Of a stretch of 44,486 bases of DNA, positions 8,563-19,231 are shown piece after piece. Both the position numbers and the translations under genes were made by a program. This DNA comes from Flavobacterium psychrophilum (GTDB lineage: Bacteria > Bacteroidota > Bacteroidia > Flavobacteriales > Flavobacteriaceae): positions 1 to 44,486 of the forward strand of contig CAMBZB010000018.1 of assembly GCA_945872245.1 (NCBI GenBank), in the 5' to 3' direction. Below the pieces are notes generated by a model that made no database searches, was not told where the DNA came from, and saw only the letters and a list, made by a program, of their open reading frames with translations. Position 1 is the stretch's first letter. Each line of letters begins with the position of its first letter.

Positions 8563-11500
8563 TTATCGCTTCAATGAAAAATGGGATTTAAATTTCTTCA
8601 GAACAGCATTTTCTATATATTCAACGTTGAACCAGTAATCATCTGCAGGCATGAGTTGTCCAATATAAGTACCATCCCATCCGGGGTCATTTGGGCTAAT
8701 ATCTTTCAATAATTTACCATAACGGTCAAATATATGAATCCTCGAATTCAATTGATCTTTTAAGCCAGGAATATTCCATGTATCATTATAACCATCTCCA
8801 TTGGGCGTGAAAAACTTAGGATGTTTAATAACTAAAATATTATTTTCTGTTATTGAGGTACTACAACCATTCGCATCAGTCACAGTGATATCATGTACTC
8901 CAGCGGAAACATTTTCGAAAATTGGACTGGTTTGTATGGGCCCGGAATCCAATTGATACAAATAATTCCCTGTTGCAGTTGCAACAACGGTTATGATTTG
9001 ATTATCCTCAAAAGCATCCGTAACGGTATAACTCACACTTGTCAAAGTATCACTAGGATTAACCGTTATATTAATTGCTGTTGGGGTAATAGCACATTGC
9101 CCAGCATCTGGAATAAAAGTATAAGGTAATGTTCCCACAACTGATGTATCAATAGTTTCAGATGGTGTCCAAGTTCCTGTTATTGGTAGAGTGTCAGTTG
9201 AATCTAGTGGTAAATCTGGTAGCGATGCTCCTTCACAAACATCAGTTGGAACACCCGAAGAAAAAGTAGGTGTAACTGATTGTATTACATTTACACTCAA
9301 TGGTGGTGGTATTGGAGCACATGGAAAAAGACTTGTATCTGGAGTGAACTGATAATTTTTAATTCCTACATTATTACTAATTGAAGTAGGCAACCAAGTC
9401 CCCGTTATTCCTTCGTTTGACTGTGGAAATGAAGGAGATGGTGTTCCAGAACAAAAATCGGGTATTGGATCAAAAGTTGGAGTAACGCTAGTATATACTT
9501 CTATTGACTTCTGAAAAATAGGTGAAATGACACACGAACCTACATCAGGAGTAAATTCATAAGTATTAGAACCTAAAATAGATGTATCGACTGTTGCTGG
9601 ACTCCATGAACCCGATATTGATGGAACATTCGAAGAGTTTAAAGGAAGTGTTAGTATCCCTGTACCCTCACATTGAATATCAGAAGTTGAAAATGTCGGG
9701 GTCACATTTGGATTAACCGTTACCGTTATTTTAGTTTTTGGAGTACAAGGGTGAAATCCTATATTTGGTGTAAACTCATAATCTCTTGTTGTAGTATTAT
9801 CAATAGTTGCTGGATTCCAAACCCCTGAAATTGGTGGGGTATTCGAAGAAATTGTAGGCAATAAAGGAACCGCTAAAGTTCCAGCACAAAAAGCAGGGAT
9901 GGGATTGAAGGTTGGGGCAGTAATAGAATTTACTGTTACATTTATTGTAGTGGGTGTTGCTGATACACATTGCCCAGAATCAGGTATAAAAGTATAAATA
10001 GTTGAGCCCAAAATTGTTGTATTTATGGTTGGAGAAGGCCCCCAAGTTCCAGTAATTGGAATGGTATTGGTTGAACTTAAGGGTAAAACTTGCCCTATCG
10101 AGTTTTGACAAATGCTTACAGGCAATGCCAAAAAGCTAGGCGTTGCTATTGGGTTAACAGTAACATTTAAAGTTTGGGTTAAGGCACAAGGAAATAGAAT
10201 CGGATCTGGAGTGAAAATATAAGTTCCACTGGCTGCATTACTAATTACATTACTTGGTGACCAAGTTCCTGATATACCATTAGGAGATATATTAGACAAA
10301 TTTGAAATTGTATTTCCAACGCAATACGTTTGTGTAATTAGAGGAAAATTAGGAGTTGTAGTTGTGACACAAGGAATAATGCACGTTAATGTTGTTGTAG
10401 GTTTGCATGGATATTTGGCAGAGGATAAGGTCAAGGTGGCAGATTGTCCTGGAAGCATTCCAAAAACTTGTAGGCTTGAATTTATTGTAGTACTAGTAAC
10501 TGCTGAACCGCCTTGTATAGTGTATGAATAACTGTAAACATCATTAGGTGTTAATGGGTTATTACTCCAATCAAAATAAACGGATGAGTTCTTGTCGCTT
10601 GGTAAAATTTGTGAAGAATCACATCGGAAATTTTGAAAAGTAGCTCCTGTATCTGCAACCAAATTAACCTGAATTGGCACTCTACTACTTTCACACACCC
10701 CATCAGTTTGACTTACATAATAGGTGCCTGTCGCAATGGGAATTGTCGCAATGGAGGAAGCTGTACCGCCAGTAGCGGCAGTACCATACCATTTTAAAGT
10801 ATGACCCACCGATGGAGTGGCTATCAAGGCAGTTGGTGCTGAAACACATAAATTAATTGGAGTGGTTACAACTGGTAATACAATTGGTGGCGCTATAGTA
10901 ACCACCACTGGTTTAATTGTTTCACAACTTCCGAGTGTACTTTTTATATAATACGTTCCGCTTGTAGTAATGGCGCTAGGATTTGGTAACCCAATAGTAG
11001 CAGCTGCATCAGTCCAATAGGTTAGTGTGGTGCCAGTTGTACTTCCTGGTTTTAGTATCGCAGGCAGTGTGATATTTACTGGTGTTCCAGAACAAACAGG
11101 TGCAGGATCTAAAATTTCTAATGTTAAAGGAATATCTTCTATTGTAACTGTTACCGTTGTTGTATATGCATAAATTAACCCGCCACTCTGCACAGGATTG
11201 CAACCAGGATTAGAAACAGCTATTATGTCTACACTTAAATTTTCTCCAAAATCAAAAAAACCTGCCATAGCAAAATTACGTGTTGGAGGATTTGTATTGA
11301 CGGGGGAAGGCGCCTCTGAAATCACATTAGCTATCGGACACGTTGCACCGCCAGCGTATGTAGTACATCCGTAAAATATATTGAAATAAGTTTGGAAATG
11401 AGGGCAAGCACCAACTTTTGTATAGCCTGAAAATATTACATCCACTTTTACATTTGTAATCTTTTCACAAGGATTTGTACTTGCCGGTAATGTAAAGTCA

Positions 11501-11667
11501 TTAGCATAACCATCGCTGTGGCCACTAACATTACCTACACCAGCCCAAGCTTTTCTATCAATCCCTTTTATAGCATCATTTTGGGTTTGAGTCAAAATAA
11601 CCGTCCTCTGGCTAAAGGCAAAATTCGTTAATAAGATTAAAAATAATACTATAAGATGTCTAATCAT
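8563..11667 (-). CDS. Large secreted repeat protein with type IX secretion type B C-terminal domain
   Basis: 1034 residues with a signal peptide (1-19, ending TNFAFS). After a unique N-terminal domain (about 20-185, Cys-rich) come two Ig-like modules (about 186-258 and 259-338), each with the TGTYYxS motif. Six modules of about 70-75 residues follow (436-872), with the pattern FCxGT / LP / ISGTWxP / YxFTPD / C / TVNP. Modules 1, 3, 5 share one ending (FPC or HPC) and modules 2, 4, 6 another (GQC or GSC). Residues 873-945 are a SprB-like repeat, and 946-1034 a gliding-motility-associated type B CTD (FFTPNGDGYNDTWNI, IFDRYGKLL, GWDGTYIGQLMPADDYWF). Such proteins are exported by the type IX system. 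Binding function unknown; an adhesin-like role is inference. Confidence 0.9.
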   Translation of the reverse strand: MIRHLIVLFLILLTNFAFSQRTVILTQTQNDAIKGIDRKAWAGVGNVSGHSDGYANDFTLPASTNPCEKITNVKVDVIFSGYTKVGACPHFQTYFNIFYGCTTYAGGATCPIANVISEAPSPVNTNPPTRNFAMAGFFDFGENLSVDIIAVSNPGCNPVQSGGLIYAYTTTVTVTIEDIPLTLEILDPAPVCSGTPVNITLPAILKPGSTTGTTLTYWTDAAATIGLPNPSAITTSGTYYIKSTLGSCETIKPVVVTIAPPIVLPVVTTPINLCVSAPTALIATPSVGHTLKWYGTAATGGTASSIATIPIATGTYYVSQTDGVCESSRVPIQVNLVADTGATFQNFRCDSSQILPSDKNSSVYFDWSNNPLTPNDVYSYSYTIQGGSAVTSTTINSSLQVFGMLPGQSATLTLSSAKYPCKPTTTLTCIIPCVTTTTPNFPLITQTYCVGNTISNLSNISPNGISGTWSPSNVISNAASGTYIFTPDPILFPCALTQTLNVTVNPIATPSFLALPVSICQNSIGQVLPLSSTNTIPITGTWGPSPTINTTILGSTIYTFIPDSGQCVSATPTTINVTVNSITAPTFNPIPAFCAGTLAVPLLPTISSNTPPISGVWNPATIDNTTTRDYEFTPNIGFHPCTPKTKITVTVNPNVTPTFSTSDIQCEGTGILTLPLNSSNVPSISGSWSPATVDTSILGSNTYEFTPDVGSCVISPIFQKSIEVYTSVTPTFDPIPDFCSGTPSPSFPQSNEGITGTWLPTSISNNVGIKNYQFTPDTSLFPCAPIPPPLSVNVIQSVTPTFSSGVPTDVCEGASLPDLPLDSTDTLPITGTWTPSETIDTSVVGTLPYTFIPDAGQCAITPTAINITVNPSDTLTSVSYTVTDAFEDNQIITVVATATGNYLYQLDSGPIQTSPIFENVSAGVHDITVTDANGCSTSITENNILVIKHPKFFTPNGDGYNDTWNIPGLKDQLNSRIHIFDRYGKLLKDISPNDPGWDGTYIGQLMPADDYWFNVEYIENAVLKKFKSHFSLKR
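9052..10362 (-). repeat. Six tandem modules (three copies of a two-module unit)
   Basis: This stretch encodes residues about 436-872 of the large surface protein. Six divergent modules of 70-75 residues alternate between two types, judged by the end of the module: FTPD..LFPC or FHPC in modules 1, 3, 5 and FIPD.GQC or GSC in modules 2, 4, 6. The second type also shares an (I/V)(L/V)G segment. Alternation points to duplication of a pair of about 147 residues. Confidence 0.75.
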
Positions 11668-11672
11668 TTTAT

Positions 11673-11990
11673 TTATTTTTTTAAAAGGTTGGTGAACCTC
11701 AAAAAAGGTAAGCTAACCCAATTTAAGTTCATAAAAATAGTATCTCCTGAAATAAATGAAGAATTCATTACACTTGGATCGGTCACAAAGGAATAATTAC
11801 CGGGAACACTAGTACCTGCAATTGTTGCTAAGCTATAAGCTGGAAAGCCACCAGCCATAAAACCAACACCACTTCCACCCGATTCAAAATCTCCATTAGT
11901 CAGGATGTTTTGCGAGTAAGCACTACCAATAGAAAGGGAAAATAATACGAATAATATATATACGAAAGGTTTTCTAAATTGTCTCATCAT
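11673..11990 (-). pseudogene. Decayed N-terminal fragment of a secreted surface protein
   Basis: A good signal peptide (FVYILFVLFSLSIGSAYSQ) is followed by NILTNGDFESGGSGVGF and a GNYSFVTDPSVMN segment. From memory these are the opening of large flavobacterial proteins of several hundred residues that end in a type B CTD. Here the similarity stops near FISGDT, the frame continues for about 20 atypical residues (FMNLNWVSLPFLRFTNLLKK) and stops, only 5 nt before the ATG of the next surface protein. I read it as a remnant left by a deletion. Start is ATG 11990 or 11987; an upstream start at 12011 adds seven residues before the signal peptide. A short functional secreted protein cannot be excluded. 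Confidence 0.6.
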
Positions 11991-12106
11991 CACAGGTTTT
12001 AAATCTTCCATTAAAAAAGGGGCTATTCATCGCAATAGTAAGTAAATATACAAAATTTGATTTTTTAATAAAATTAAATATTGTATTATCGATGAAGTAC
12101 CATTTA

Positions 12107-12721
12107 TTATAATATAAGTGACATCCCAAATTCAATATTTTTGGTATTAAAACCTGCATTCGAACTTTGAAGTTGTGCATTGGAAATATGACGAAGACTC
12201 GGTCTGATATCAAACAACACTTTATCAACTTTCAAAGAAAAACCCAATGCTAAAACATCAGAAAAAGCGAAACCTTTAGAAAGCCTTTCTGTTTCAGTGT
12301 CGGTTATCATAGGTCCAATACTTGCCAAGATATAAATACTAGCGATTTTTGAAACCGGTTTTCTAACGCATAATCCTATACCCAAAGCGTACTCCTTGAT
12401 ATCTTTCAACTTTGTATATTTTTCTCTTTTTTCTTCAAAATTTATCTCCTCTGGCGTAACAAAATAGAAATTTAAAAGTTGATGCGTCGCGAAATTAAGT
12501 TCCGGTTGTAGCACTAATTCATACTTAAAATGATTCGTCTCTTTAATGAGATAACAAAGCTGTACTTTATAATATTGATTGGTATAGGTATAATTGCTAT
12601 TTTTTATTTCATTTCCAAAACCATAGTGAAATCCAATGCTAGTTTCTCTCTTTGCATTTTGGCCGTAAAGAGTAGATAAACTTAACATAAGAATGAATAG
12701 AAAAAACTTTTGGTTGTCCAT
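12107..12721 (-). CDS. PagL-like acyloxyacyl hydrolase (lipid A deacylase) candidate
   Basis: The start at 12721 (MDNQKFFLFILM) is chosen because it begins a signal peptide (1-20, ending LSTLYGQ); the longer frame from 12775 adds 18 residues in front of it. The 204-residue product has alternating beta-strands as in a small outer-membrane barrel and ends in FGMSLIL. Residues 177-181 (RHISN) followed by an N-G-F-N segment resemble the active-site region of PagL, which removes a 3-hydroxyacyl chain from lipid A. H178 and S180 match the PagL His and Ser, but the position of the PagL Glu appears to be N192. Family assignment is from motif memory; a different outer-membrane barrel is the alternative. 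Confidence 0.6.
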   Translation of the reverse strand: MDNQKFFLFILMLSLSTLYGQNAKRETSIGFHYGFGNEIKNSNYTYTNQYYKVQLCYLIKETNHFKYELVLQPELNFATHQLLNFYFVTPEEINFEEKREKYTKLKDIKEYALGIGLCVRKPVSKIASIYILASIGPMITDTETERLSKGFAFSDVLALGFSLKVDKVLFDIRPSLRHISNAQLQSSNAGFNTKNIEFGMSLIL

Positions 12722-12805
12722 ATATGGAATTTGCTTTGTTATTAATAATCGCCAATCAACCGCCAAATTATTCAAAAAATAATAAAATTCTAAATTTGAA
12801 GCCTC

Positions 12806-12838
12806 AAAAAAAAGACCCGAATAAAATTCGAGTCTTTT
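12806..12838 (-). terminator. Rho-independent terminator of secDF
   Basis: 12-bp stem 12810-12821 with 12827-12838 (one mismatch), 5-nt loop, and an eight-T run on the minus strand (A at 12806-12813). It lies 22 nt beyond the secDF stop. Confidence 0.85.
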
Positions 12839-12860
12839 CTATATTTAAGAACAAATAACA

Positions 12861-15830
12861 TTAAGCATTGTGTTCTTCTTCAATTTTTTTATGATCCGCT
12901 TCAGAAATTGTATCACACAAAACTGGAGTGGCAATAAACAAGGATGAATAGGTTCCAACTATAATACCTATCAACATCGCAAAGATAAATCCTCGGATGG
13001 ATTCCCCACCGAAAATGAACATAATCAACAATACCATAATCATTGTTAAAGAGGTATTAATGGTTCTCGACATCGTGCTATTAATAGACTGGTTCACAAT
13101 TTGATTAAAATTCCCTTTTGCGGTTTTGCCACCTAAATACTCTCGAACCCTATCAAATACAATCACGGTATCATTCATCGAGTACCCGATAACGGTAAGA
13201 ATCGCTGCGATAAAGTGCTGGTCGATTTCCATACCAAAAGGCATAAATTTATAACACAAAGAGTAAATTCCTAATACGAAAATTACATCATGCACTACTG
13301 CAGCAATAGCTCCTAAACTATATTGCCATTTTCTAAAACTAATTACCAAATACAAACCTACAATAAGCATCGCACCAAGTACTGCCCAATAGGCATTGGT
13401 TTTGATGTCTTCCGCAACTGTTGGACCTACTTTTGAAGCTTGCAAAATACCTACTTGTTTTCCGTCATAAGCATTTACAAATTTATCGTAAGTCATTCCA
13501 GCGGAATAATGTTGTTTCAGATTTTCGAACAATAATTTATTAACCTCTAAATCCGCTTCTACTCCGTGTTCTTGTACTTTGTATTTAGTGGTAATCTTCA
13601 ATTGATTGTCGCTACCAAAAACTTTAGCTTCGGCACTACCGAAAACTTTAGTAAGCTCCATTTTAATTTCTTCGGCTTTAACCGGTTTTTCAAAACGCAC
13701 TTGGAAAGTTCTTCCTCCTACAAAGTCGACACCTTGGTCCAAACCATTTGTAGCTAGTGAATATATACTCACGATGGTTACAATTGCTGAAAAAGCGTAA
13801 GTCCATTTTTTAACTCCAAGGAAATCAAAATGGAAGTTAGTGAAGAAATTTTTAGAGAATCCTGTGACAAATGATAATTTGTTATTTTTACTGATACTCC
13901 AGTCTATAAATATTCTTGCGATAAATATGGAAGTAAACAAAGAGGTAACAATACCTATTAACAAAGTAGTTGCGAAACCTTTAATTGGTCCTGAACCAAA
14001 AATAAACAATACCCCACCAGTTAAAATGTGGGTAACGTTTGCATCCACAATAGAACGCATCGCTCCTTTCCAACTGTAGGAAGTTTTTACTGCTTCTTCC
14101 AGTGATTTACCAGAACGTAATTCCTCTTTTGCTCGTTCGTAAATGATAATATTCGCATCAACTGCAGTACCCATTGTCAAAACAATACCTGCAATACCCG
14201 GTAAAGTAAGCACCGCACCTATACTAGCTAAAATTCCGAATAAGAAAAGTAAGTTTACTGCTAATGCAAGATTCGCATACCAACCTGATTTTCCATAATA
14301 AATTAACATCCAAAGCGATACTAAAAGCAATCCAATAAGAGCTGAATTGGTTCCGTTATCGATAGCTTCTTGACCCAAGGATGGCCCAACCACCTCTGAT
14401 TGTACAATATCTGCAGCTGCAGGAAGTTTCCCCGCCCTAAGAACGTTTGCTAAATCTTTTGTTTCTGTAATATCAAAAACTCCCGAAATTTCAGATCTAC
14501 CACCAGAAATAGGTCCGCTAGAGACTCCCGGTGCAGAATATACAATATTATCCAAAACAATGGCAATATTACTTTTTTGGGTATATGCTTTTCCTGTTAG
14601 TTCTTCCCAAGCCTTAGCTCCTTGACCATTCATTTGCATAGAAACGGCTGGTTTTCCTAATTGGTCAAAGGTATCACTTGCATCGGTAACAACTCCGCCT
14701 CCCATTGCAGCTATATTATCTCTGTTTCCTTTTAACGCATATAGTTCAACTGCGTCAATATCTTTTCCATCCTTATCCTTAATGGTAGTAGGTTTTCCCC
14801 AAACAAATTTGGCGTAAAGCTGAGTTGGCGCTAATAAAACCCTGATATCGGCTCTTCTCAAATAACCACCAACAACTGCAGTGTCTTTTGGCATAAAAAG
14901 GCCTAAAACAGGCCCGCCACCTTGACCGATAATTTTATCCAATAAAGGATTGTTTCCTTTTTTTGTGGATGCTGAATCTTTTGTATTGGTCAATAAGGCG
15001 CTTAAAGAATCTTTGGCCGCCGTTTTTACTTCTGGTTTTTTTATCTCCGTTTTTTTCAATGACTCATTTGCAGCCATCAAGAAATTACCAATTTCATCAA
15101 TTTTATAAGTTTCCCAAAACTCTAATTGAGCAGTACTTTGCAATAATTTTTTGATTCTGTCAACATCTTTGGCTCCAGGGAGTTCTACAAGGATTCTACC
15201 AGATTCACCCAATTTTTGAATGTTAGGTTGCGTTACGCCAAATTTATCGATACGTTTTCTTAATACTCCAAAAGCACTTTCAACTGATTCGTCAACTTTT
15301 CTTTTGATTACTTTTTGCGCCTCAACATCTGTCATTTGAAAATTAATTCCACCTTCTCCTTGCAATGTTCTATTAGCAAAAATATCAGGCGAAGCCAATT
15401 TCACACTTCCTTTAGAGTTAGCTTCAAAAGCTTCAAAGAAAGCATCAATGTAAGTTTGATTTCCTTTTTGATTAGCTGTGGCATCTGCCAAAGATTTATT
15501 AAAAACCGGATTTTTAGAATTATTGGATAGTCCTTTCAAAACATCCTTAACTGATATTTGTAAAATAACGTTAATACCTCCCTCTAAGTCAAGACCCTTG
15601 TTGATTTGCTTGTCCTTTACTTCATTGAAAGTAAAATTGGTAAATCCAAGATCAAACACATTTTCCTTACCGATAGAATCTAGATATTTTAATTCTTTTT
15701 CAGGATTTCCACCAGCAAAAGATTTAGCATCGTTTTTTATTTTATTGGAAACAAAAGTGAACGAAAGTTGGTAAATGCTTACCAAAGCAAATAGAATTGC
15801 GAAAAATTTAATAAGTCCTTTATTCTGCAT
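12861..15830 (-). CDS. secDF: Fused protein translocase SecDF
   Basis: Proton-driven accessory of the Sec translocon that helps pull preproteins across the inner membrane. SecD and SecF are one 989-residue chain. SecD part: first transmembrane helix at about 8-27, periplasmic P1 region with LDLEGG (80-85), a helical block with GTAVDANIIIYER (554-566), the SecD motif. SecF part: helix at about 677-695, GVDFVGG (700-706), a second periplasmic domain, and GYSMNDTVIVFDR (882-894). About twelve transmembrane helices in total. The P1 domain carries a Lys/Ser-rich, low-complexity insertion (about 255-300). Fused SecDF is usual in Bacteroidota. It stands alone between a promoter and a terminator. Confidence 0.97.
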   Translation of the reverse strand: MQNKGLIKFFAILFALVSIYQLSFTFVSNKIKNDAKSFAGGNPEKELKYLDSIGKENVFDLGFTNFTFNEVKDKQINKGLDLEGGINVILQISVKDVLKGLSNNSKNPVFNKSLADATANQKGNQTYIDAFFEAFEANSKGSVKLASPDIFANRTLQGEGGINFQMTDVEAQKVIKRKVDESVESAFGVLRKRIDKFGVTQPNIQKLGESGRILVELPGAKDVDRIKKLLQSTAQLEFWETYKIDEIGNFLMAANESLKKTEIKKPEVKTAAKDSLSALLTNTKDSASTKKGNNPLLDKIIGQGGGPVLGLFMPKDTAVVGGYLRRADIRVLLAPTQLYAKFVWGKPTTIKDKDGKDIDAVELYALKGNRDNIAAMGGGVVTDASDTFDQLGKPAVSMQMNGQGAKAWEELTGKAYTQKSNIAIVLDNIVYSAPGVSSGPISGGRSEISGVFDITETKDLANVLRAGKLPAAADIVQSEVVGPSLGQEAIDNGTNSALIGLLLVSLWMLIYYGKSGWYANLALAVNLLFLFGILASIGAVLTLPGIAGIVLTMGTAVDANIIIYERAKEELRSGKSLEEAVKTSYSWKGAMRSIVDANVTHILTGGVLFIFGSGPIKGFATTLLIGIVTSLFTSIFIARIFIDWSISKNNKLSFVTGFSKNFFTNFHFDFLGVKKWTYAFSAIVTIVSIYSLATNGLDQGVDFVGGRTFQVRFEKPVKAEEIKMELTKVFGSAEAKVFGSDNQLKITTKYKVQEHGVEADLEVNKLLFENLKQHYSAGMTYDKFVNAYDGKQVGILQASKVGPTVAEDIKTNAYWAVLGAMLIVGLYLVISFRKWQYSLGAIAAVVHDVIFVLGIYSLCYKFMPFGMEIDQHFIAAILTVIGYSMNDTVIVFDRVREYLGGKTAKGNFNQIVNQSINSTMSRTINTSLTMIMVLLIMFIFGGESIRGFIFAMLIGIIVGTYSSLFIATPVLCDTISEADHKKIEEEHNA

Positions 15831-15955
15831 TATTACTAAGAATTAATTATTGTAATTTATTTATTTTTGGTTTCAACCCTTACAAAATGTGACCTAACAT
15901 TCATTTTATTAAAAAAATAAAACATTATGAATCATATCCTGTTTTTTAAACCGAG

Positions 15956-15986
15956 CAAATATATAATTAACGAAAAGATTAACCAA
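15956..15986 (-). promoter_or_regulatory. Bacteroidota-type promoter of secDF
   Basis: On the minus strand: TTG (plus CAA 15984-15986), 20 nt, then TATATTTG (plus caaatata 15956-15963), an exact TAnnTTTG. It is the most complete promoter I found. The distance to the secDF ATG is about 125 nt, leaving a fairly long 5' leader. Confidence 0.65.
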
Positions 15987-16006
15987 TTTATTTATTGATA
16001 AATGTC

Positions 16007-16034
16007 AAAAAAAAGACTGCAAAAGTGCAGTCTT
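16007..16034 (-). terminator. Rho-independent terminator of mdh
   Basis: Perfect 9-bp stem (16013-16021 with 16026-16034), AAAG loop, and an eight-T run on the minus strand (A at 16007-16014). It follows the mdh stop by about 21 nt. Confidence 0.9.
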
Positions 16035-16055
16035 CTCTTTTTTACGCCTATATTA

Positions 16056-16991
16056 TTATGCTAAAACCGATTTTAAGTCTGCATTCATGTTTCTGACAGC
16101 ATCAGCACTTTTAGCAAAAGCTGCTTTTTCAGCATCACTTAATTTAATATCAAGAATTTGTTCAATTCCACTTTTACCTATAATACAAGGAACACCTATG
16201 CAAATATCACTTTGACCATATTCTCCGTCCAACATCACCGAACAAGCAATCATTTTCTTTTGGTCATTCAAAATACTATCTACTAAATATGCAACAGAAG
16301 CTCCTGGCGCATACCAAGCTGAAGTTCCTAAAAGACCAGTCAATGTCGCACCACCAACCATAGTGTCAGCAGCAACTTTTGCTAATTCTTCCTCTGACAA
16401 AAACTCAGAAACTGGAATACCATTGTAAGAAGCTAATCGTGTTAATGGAATCATGGTGGTATCACCGTGACCTCCTATAACCATTGCCGAAACGTCATTC
16501 GATGGTTTGTCTAAGGCTTTTGATAAATAATATCTAAAACGAGAGCTGTCAAGCGCCCCTCCCATTCCTATAATTCTATTTTTTGGCAATCCTGTAGCTT
16601 TCAATGTCAAATAAGTCATCGTGTCCATAGGGTTTGAAACCACCACTATTATTGCATTTGGAGAATGAGTCAAAACATTATCCGCAACCGATTTAACGAT
16701 CCCTGCATTAATACCTATCAATTCCTCACGGGTCATTCCAGGTTTTCTTGGAATTCCAGAAGTAATAACTACTACATCACTATTAGCTGTTTTTGAATAA
16801 TCATTGGTCACACCAGAAACCCTAGTATTAAAACCTGTATTGGTGGCACATTGAGAAATATCCATTGCTTTACCTTCGGCAAAACCTTCTCTAATATCCA
16901 ATAATACTACTTCACTAGCAATTCCTCTATAAGAAATTGAATCTGCGCATGATGCTCCTACATTTCCTGCTCCTACAATTGTAACTTTCAT
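16056..16991 (-). CDS. mdh: Malate dehydrogenase (LDH-like)
   Basis: NAD-dependent oxidation of malate to oxaloacetate in the TCA cycle, cytoplasmic. 311 residues. The Rossmann loop is GAGNVGAS (7-14) with D32 at the end of the second strand, which favours NAD over NADP. R82 and R88 in SGIPRKPGMTREEL are the malate-type substrate-binding loop, which separates it from lactate dehydrogenase. R151 and the catalytic H175 (GGHGDTTM) are present. NPMDTMT is the expected loop (120-126). It belongs to the LDH-like malate dehydrogenases common in Bacteroidota. It lies 39 nt downstream of gyrB on the same strand with no terminator visible, so co-transcription is possible. Confidence 0.95.
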   Translation of the reverse strand: MKVTIVGAGNVGASCADSISYRGIASEVVLLDIREGFAEGKAMDISQCATNTGFNTRVSGVTNDYSKTANSDVVVITSGIPRKPGMTREELIGINAGIVKSVADNVLTHSPNAIIVVVSNPMDTMTYLTLKATGLPKNRIIGMGGALDSSRFRYYLSKALDKPSNDVSAMVIGGHGDTTMIPLTRLASYNGIPVSEFLSEEELAKVAADTMVGGATLTGLLGTSAWYAPGASVAYLVDSILNDQKKMIACSVMLDGEYGQSDICIGVPCIIGKSGIEQILDIKLSDAEKAAFAKSADAVRNMNADLKSVLA

Positions 16992-17030
16992 TTTATGTTA
17001 TTTTGTTTTTTTATTTGATATGATAAATAA

Positions 17031-18992
<1,962 letters not shown>

Positions 18993-19011
18993 CTATTTTT
19001 TGTATAACACG

Positions 19012-19019
19012 CAAATATA
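19012..19019 (-). promoter_or_regulatory. -7 box upstream of gyrB
   Basis: Minus-strand TATATTTG, exact TAnnTTTG, 38 nt upstream of the gyrB ATG. No TTG was found 17-23 nt further upstream, so only this element is supported. Confidence 0.5.
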
Positions 19020-19168
19020 TAAAAACGTAAATTATATAAAGGGTAAAATCACCTTTTAAGTTGTTAAGTTATTAACAAAAGAGTGTCAATTTCAATAGCA
19101 ATGCCAATTTCAAAAATCAATTCAAACATGCAATCGCTATGAATTTTAAACCATTTTATGAATCAAAT

Positions 19169-19208
19169 AAAAAAGCGGGTTTATACTATAAAATATAAAC
19201 CCACTTTT
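19169..19208 (-). terminator. Rho-independent terminator of the gatCAB-aspS operon
   Basis: A 15-bp stem with one mismatch (19171-19185 with 19194-19208), 8-nt loop, and a T run on the minus strand (A at 19169-19174). It lies 24 nt beyond the stop of the gatB/aspS gene and before the gyrB promoter. Confidence 0.85.
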
Positions 19209-19231
19209 AAAATGGCATTAAATTATAAAAT

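Noticed and set aside
8563..11667. Surface protein as a possible frameshifted pair with the upstream fragment
   Set aside because: The large gene has its own signal peptide and a different N-terminal domain, so the fragment is not its missing first part.
12722..12775. Longer N-terminus of the PagL-like protein
   Set aside because: The extra 18 residues would sit in front of a perfectly good signal peptide that starts at 12721.
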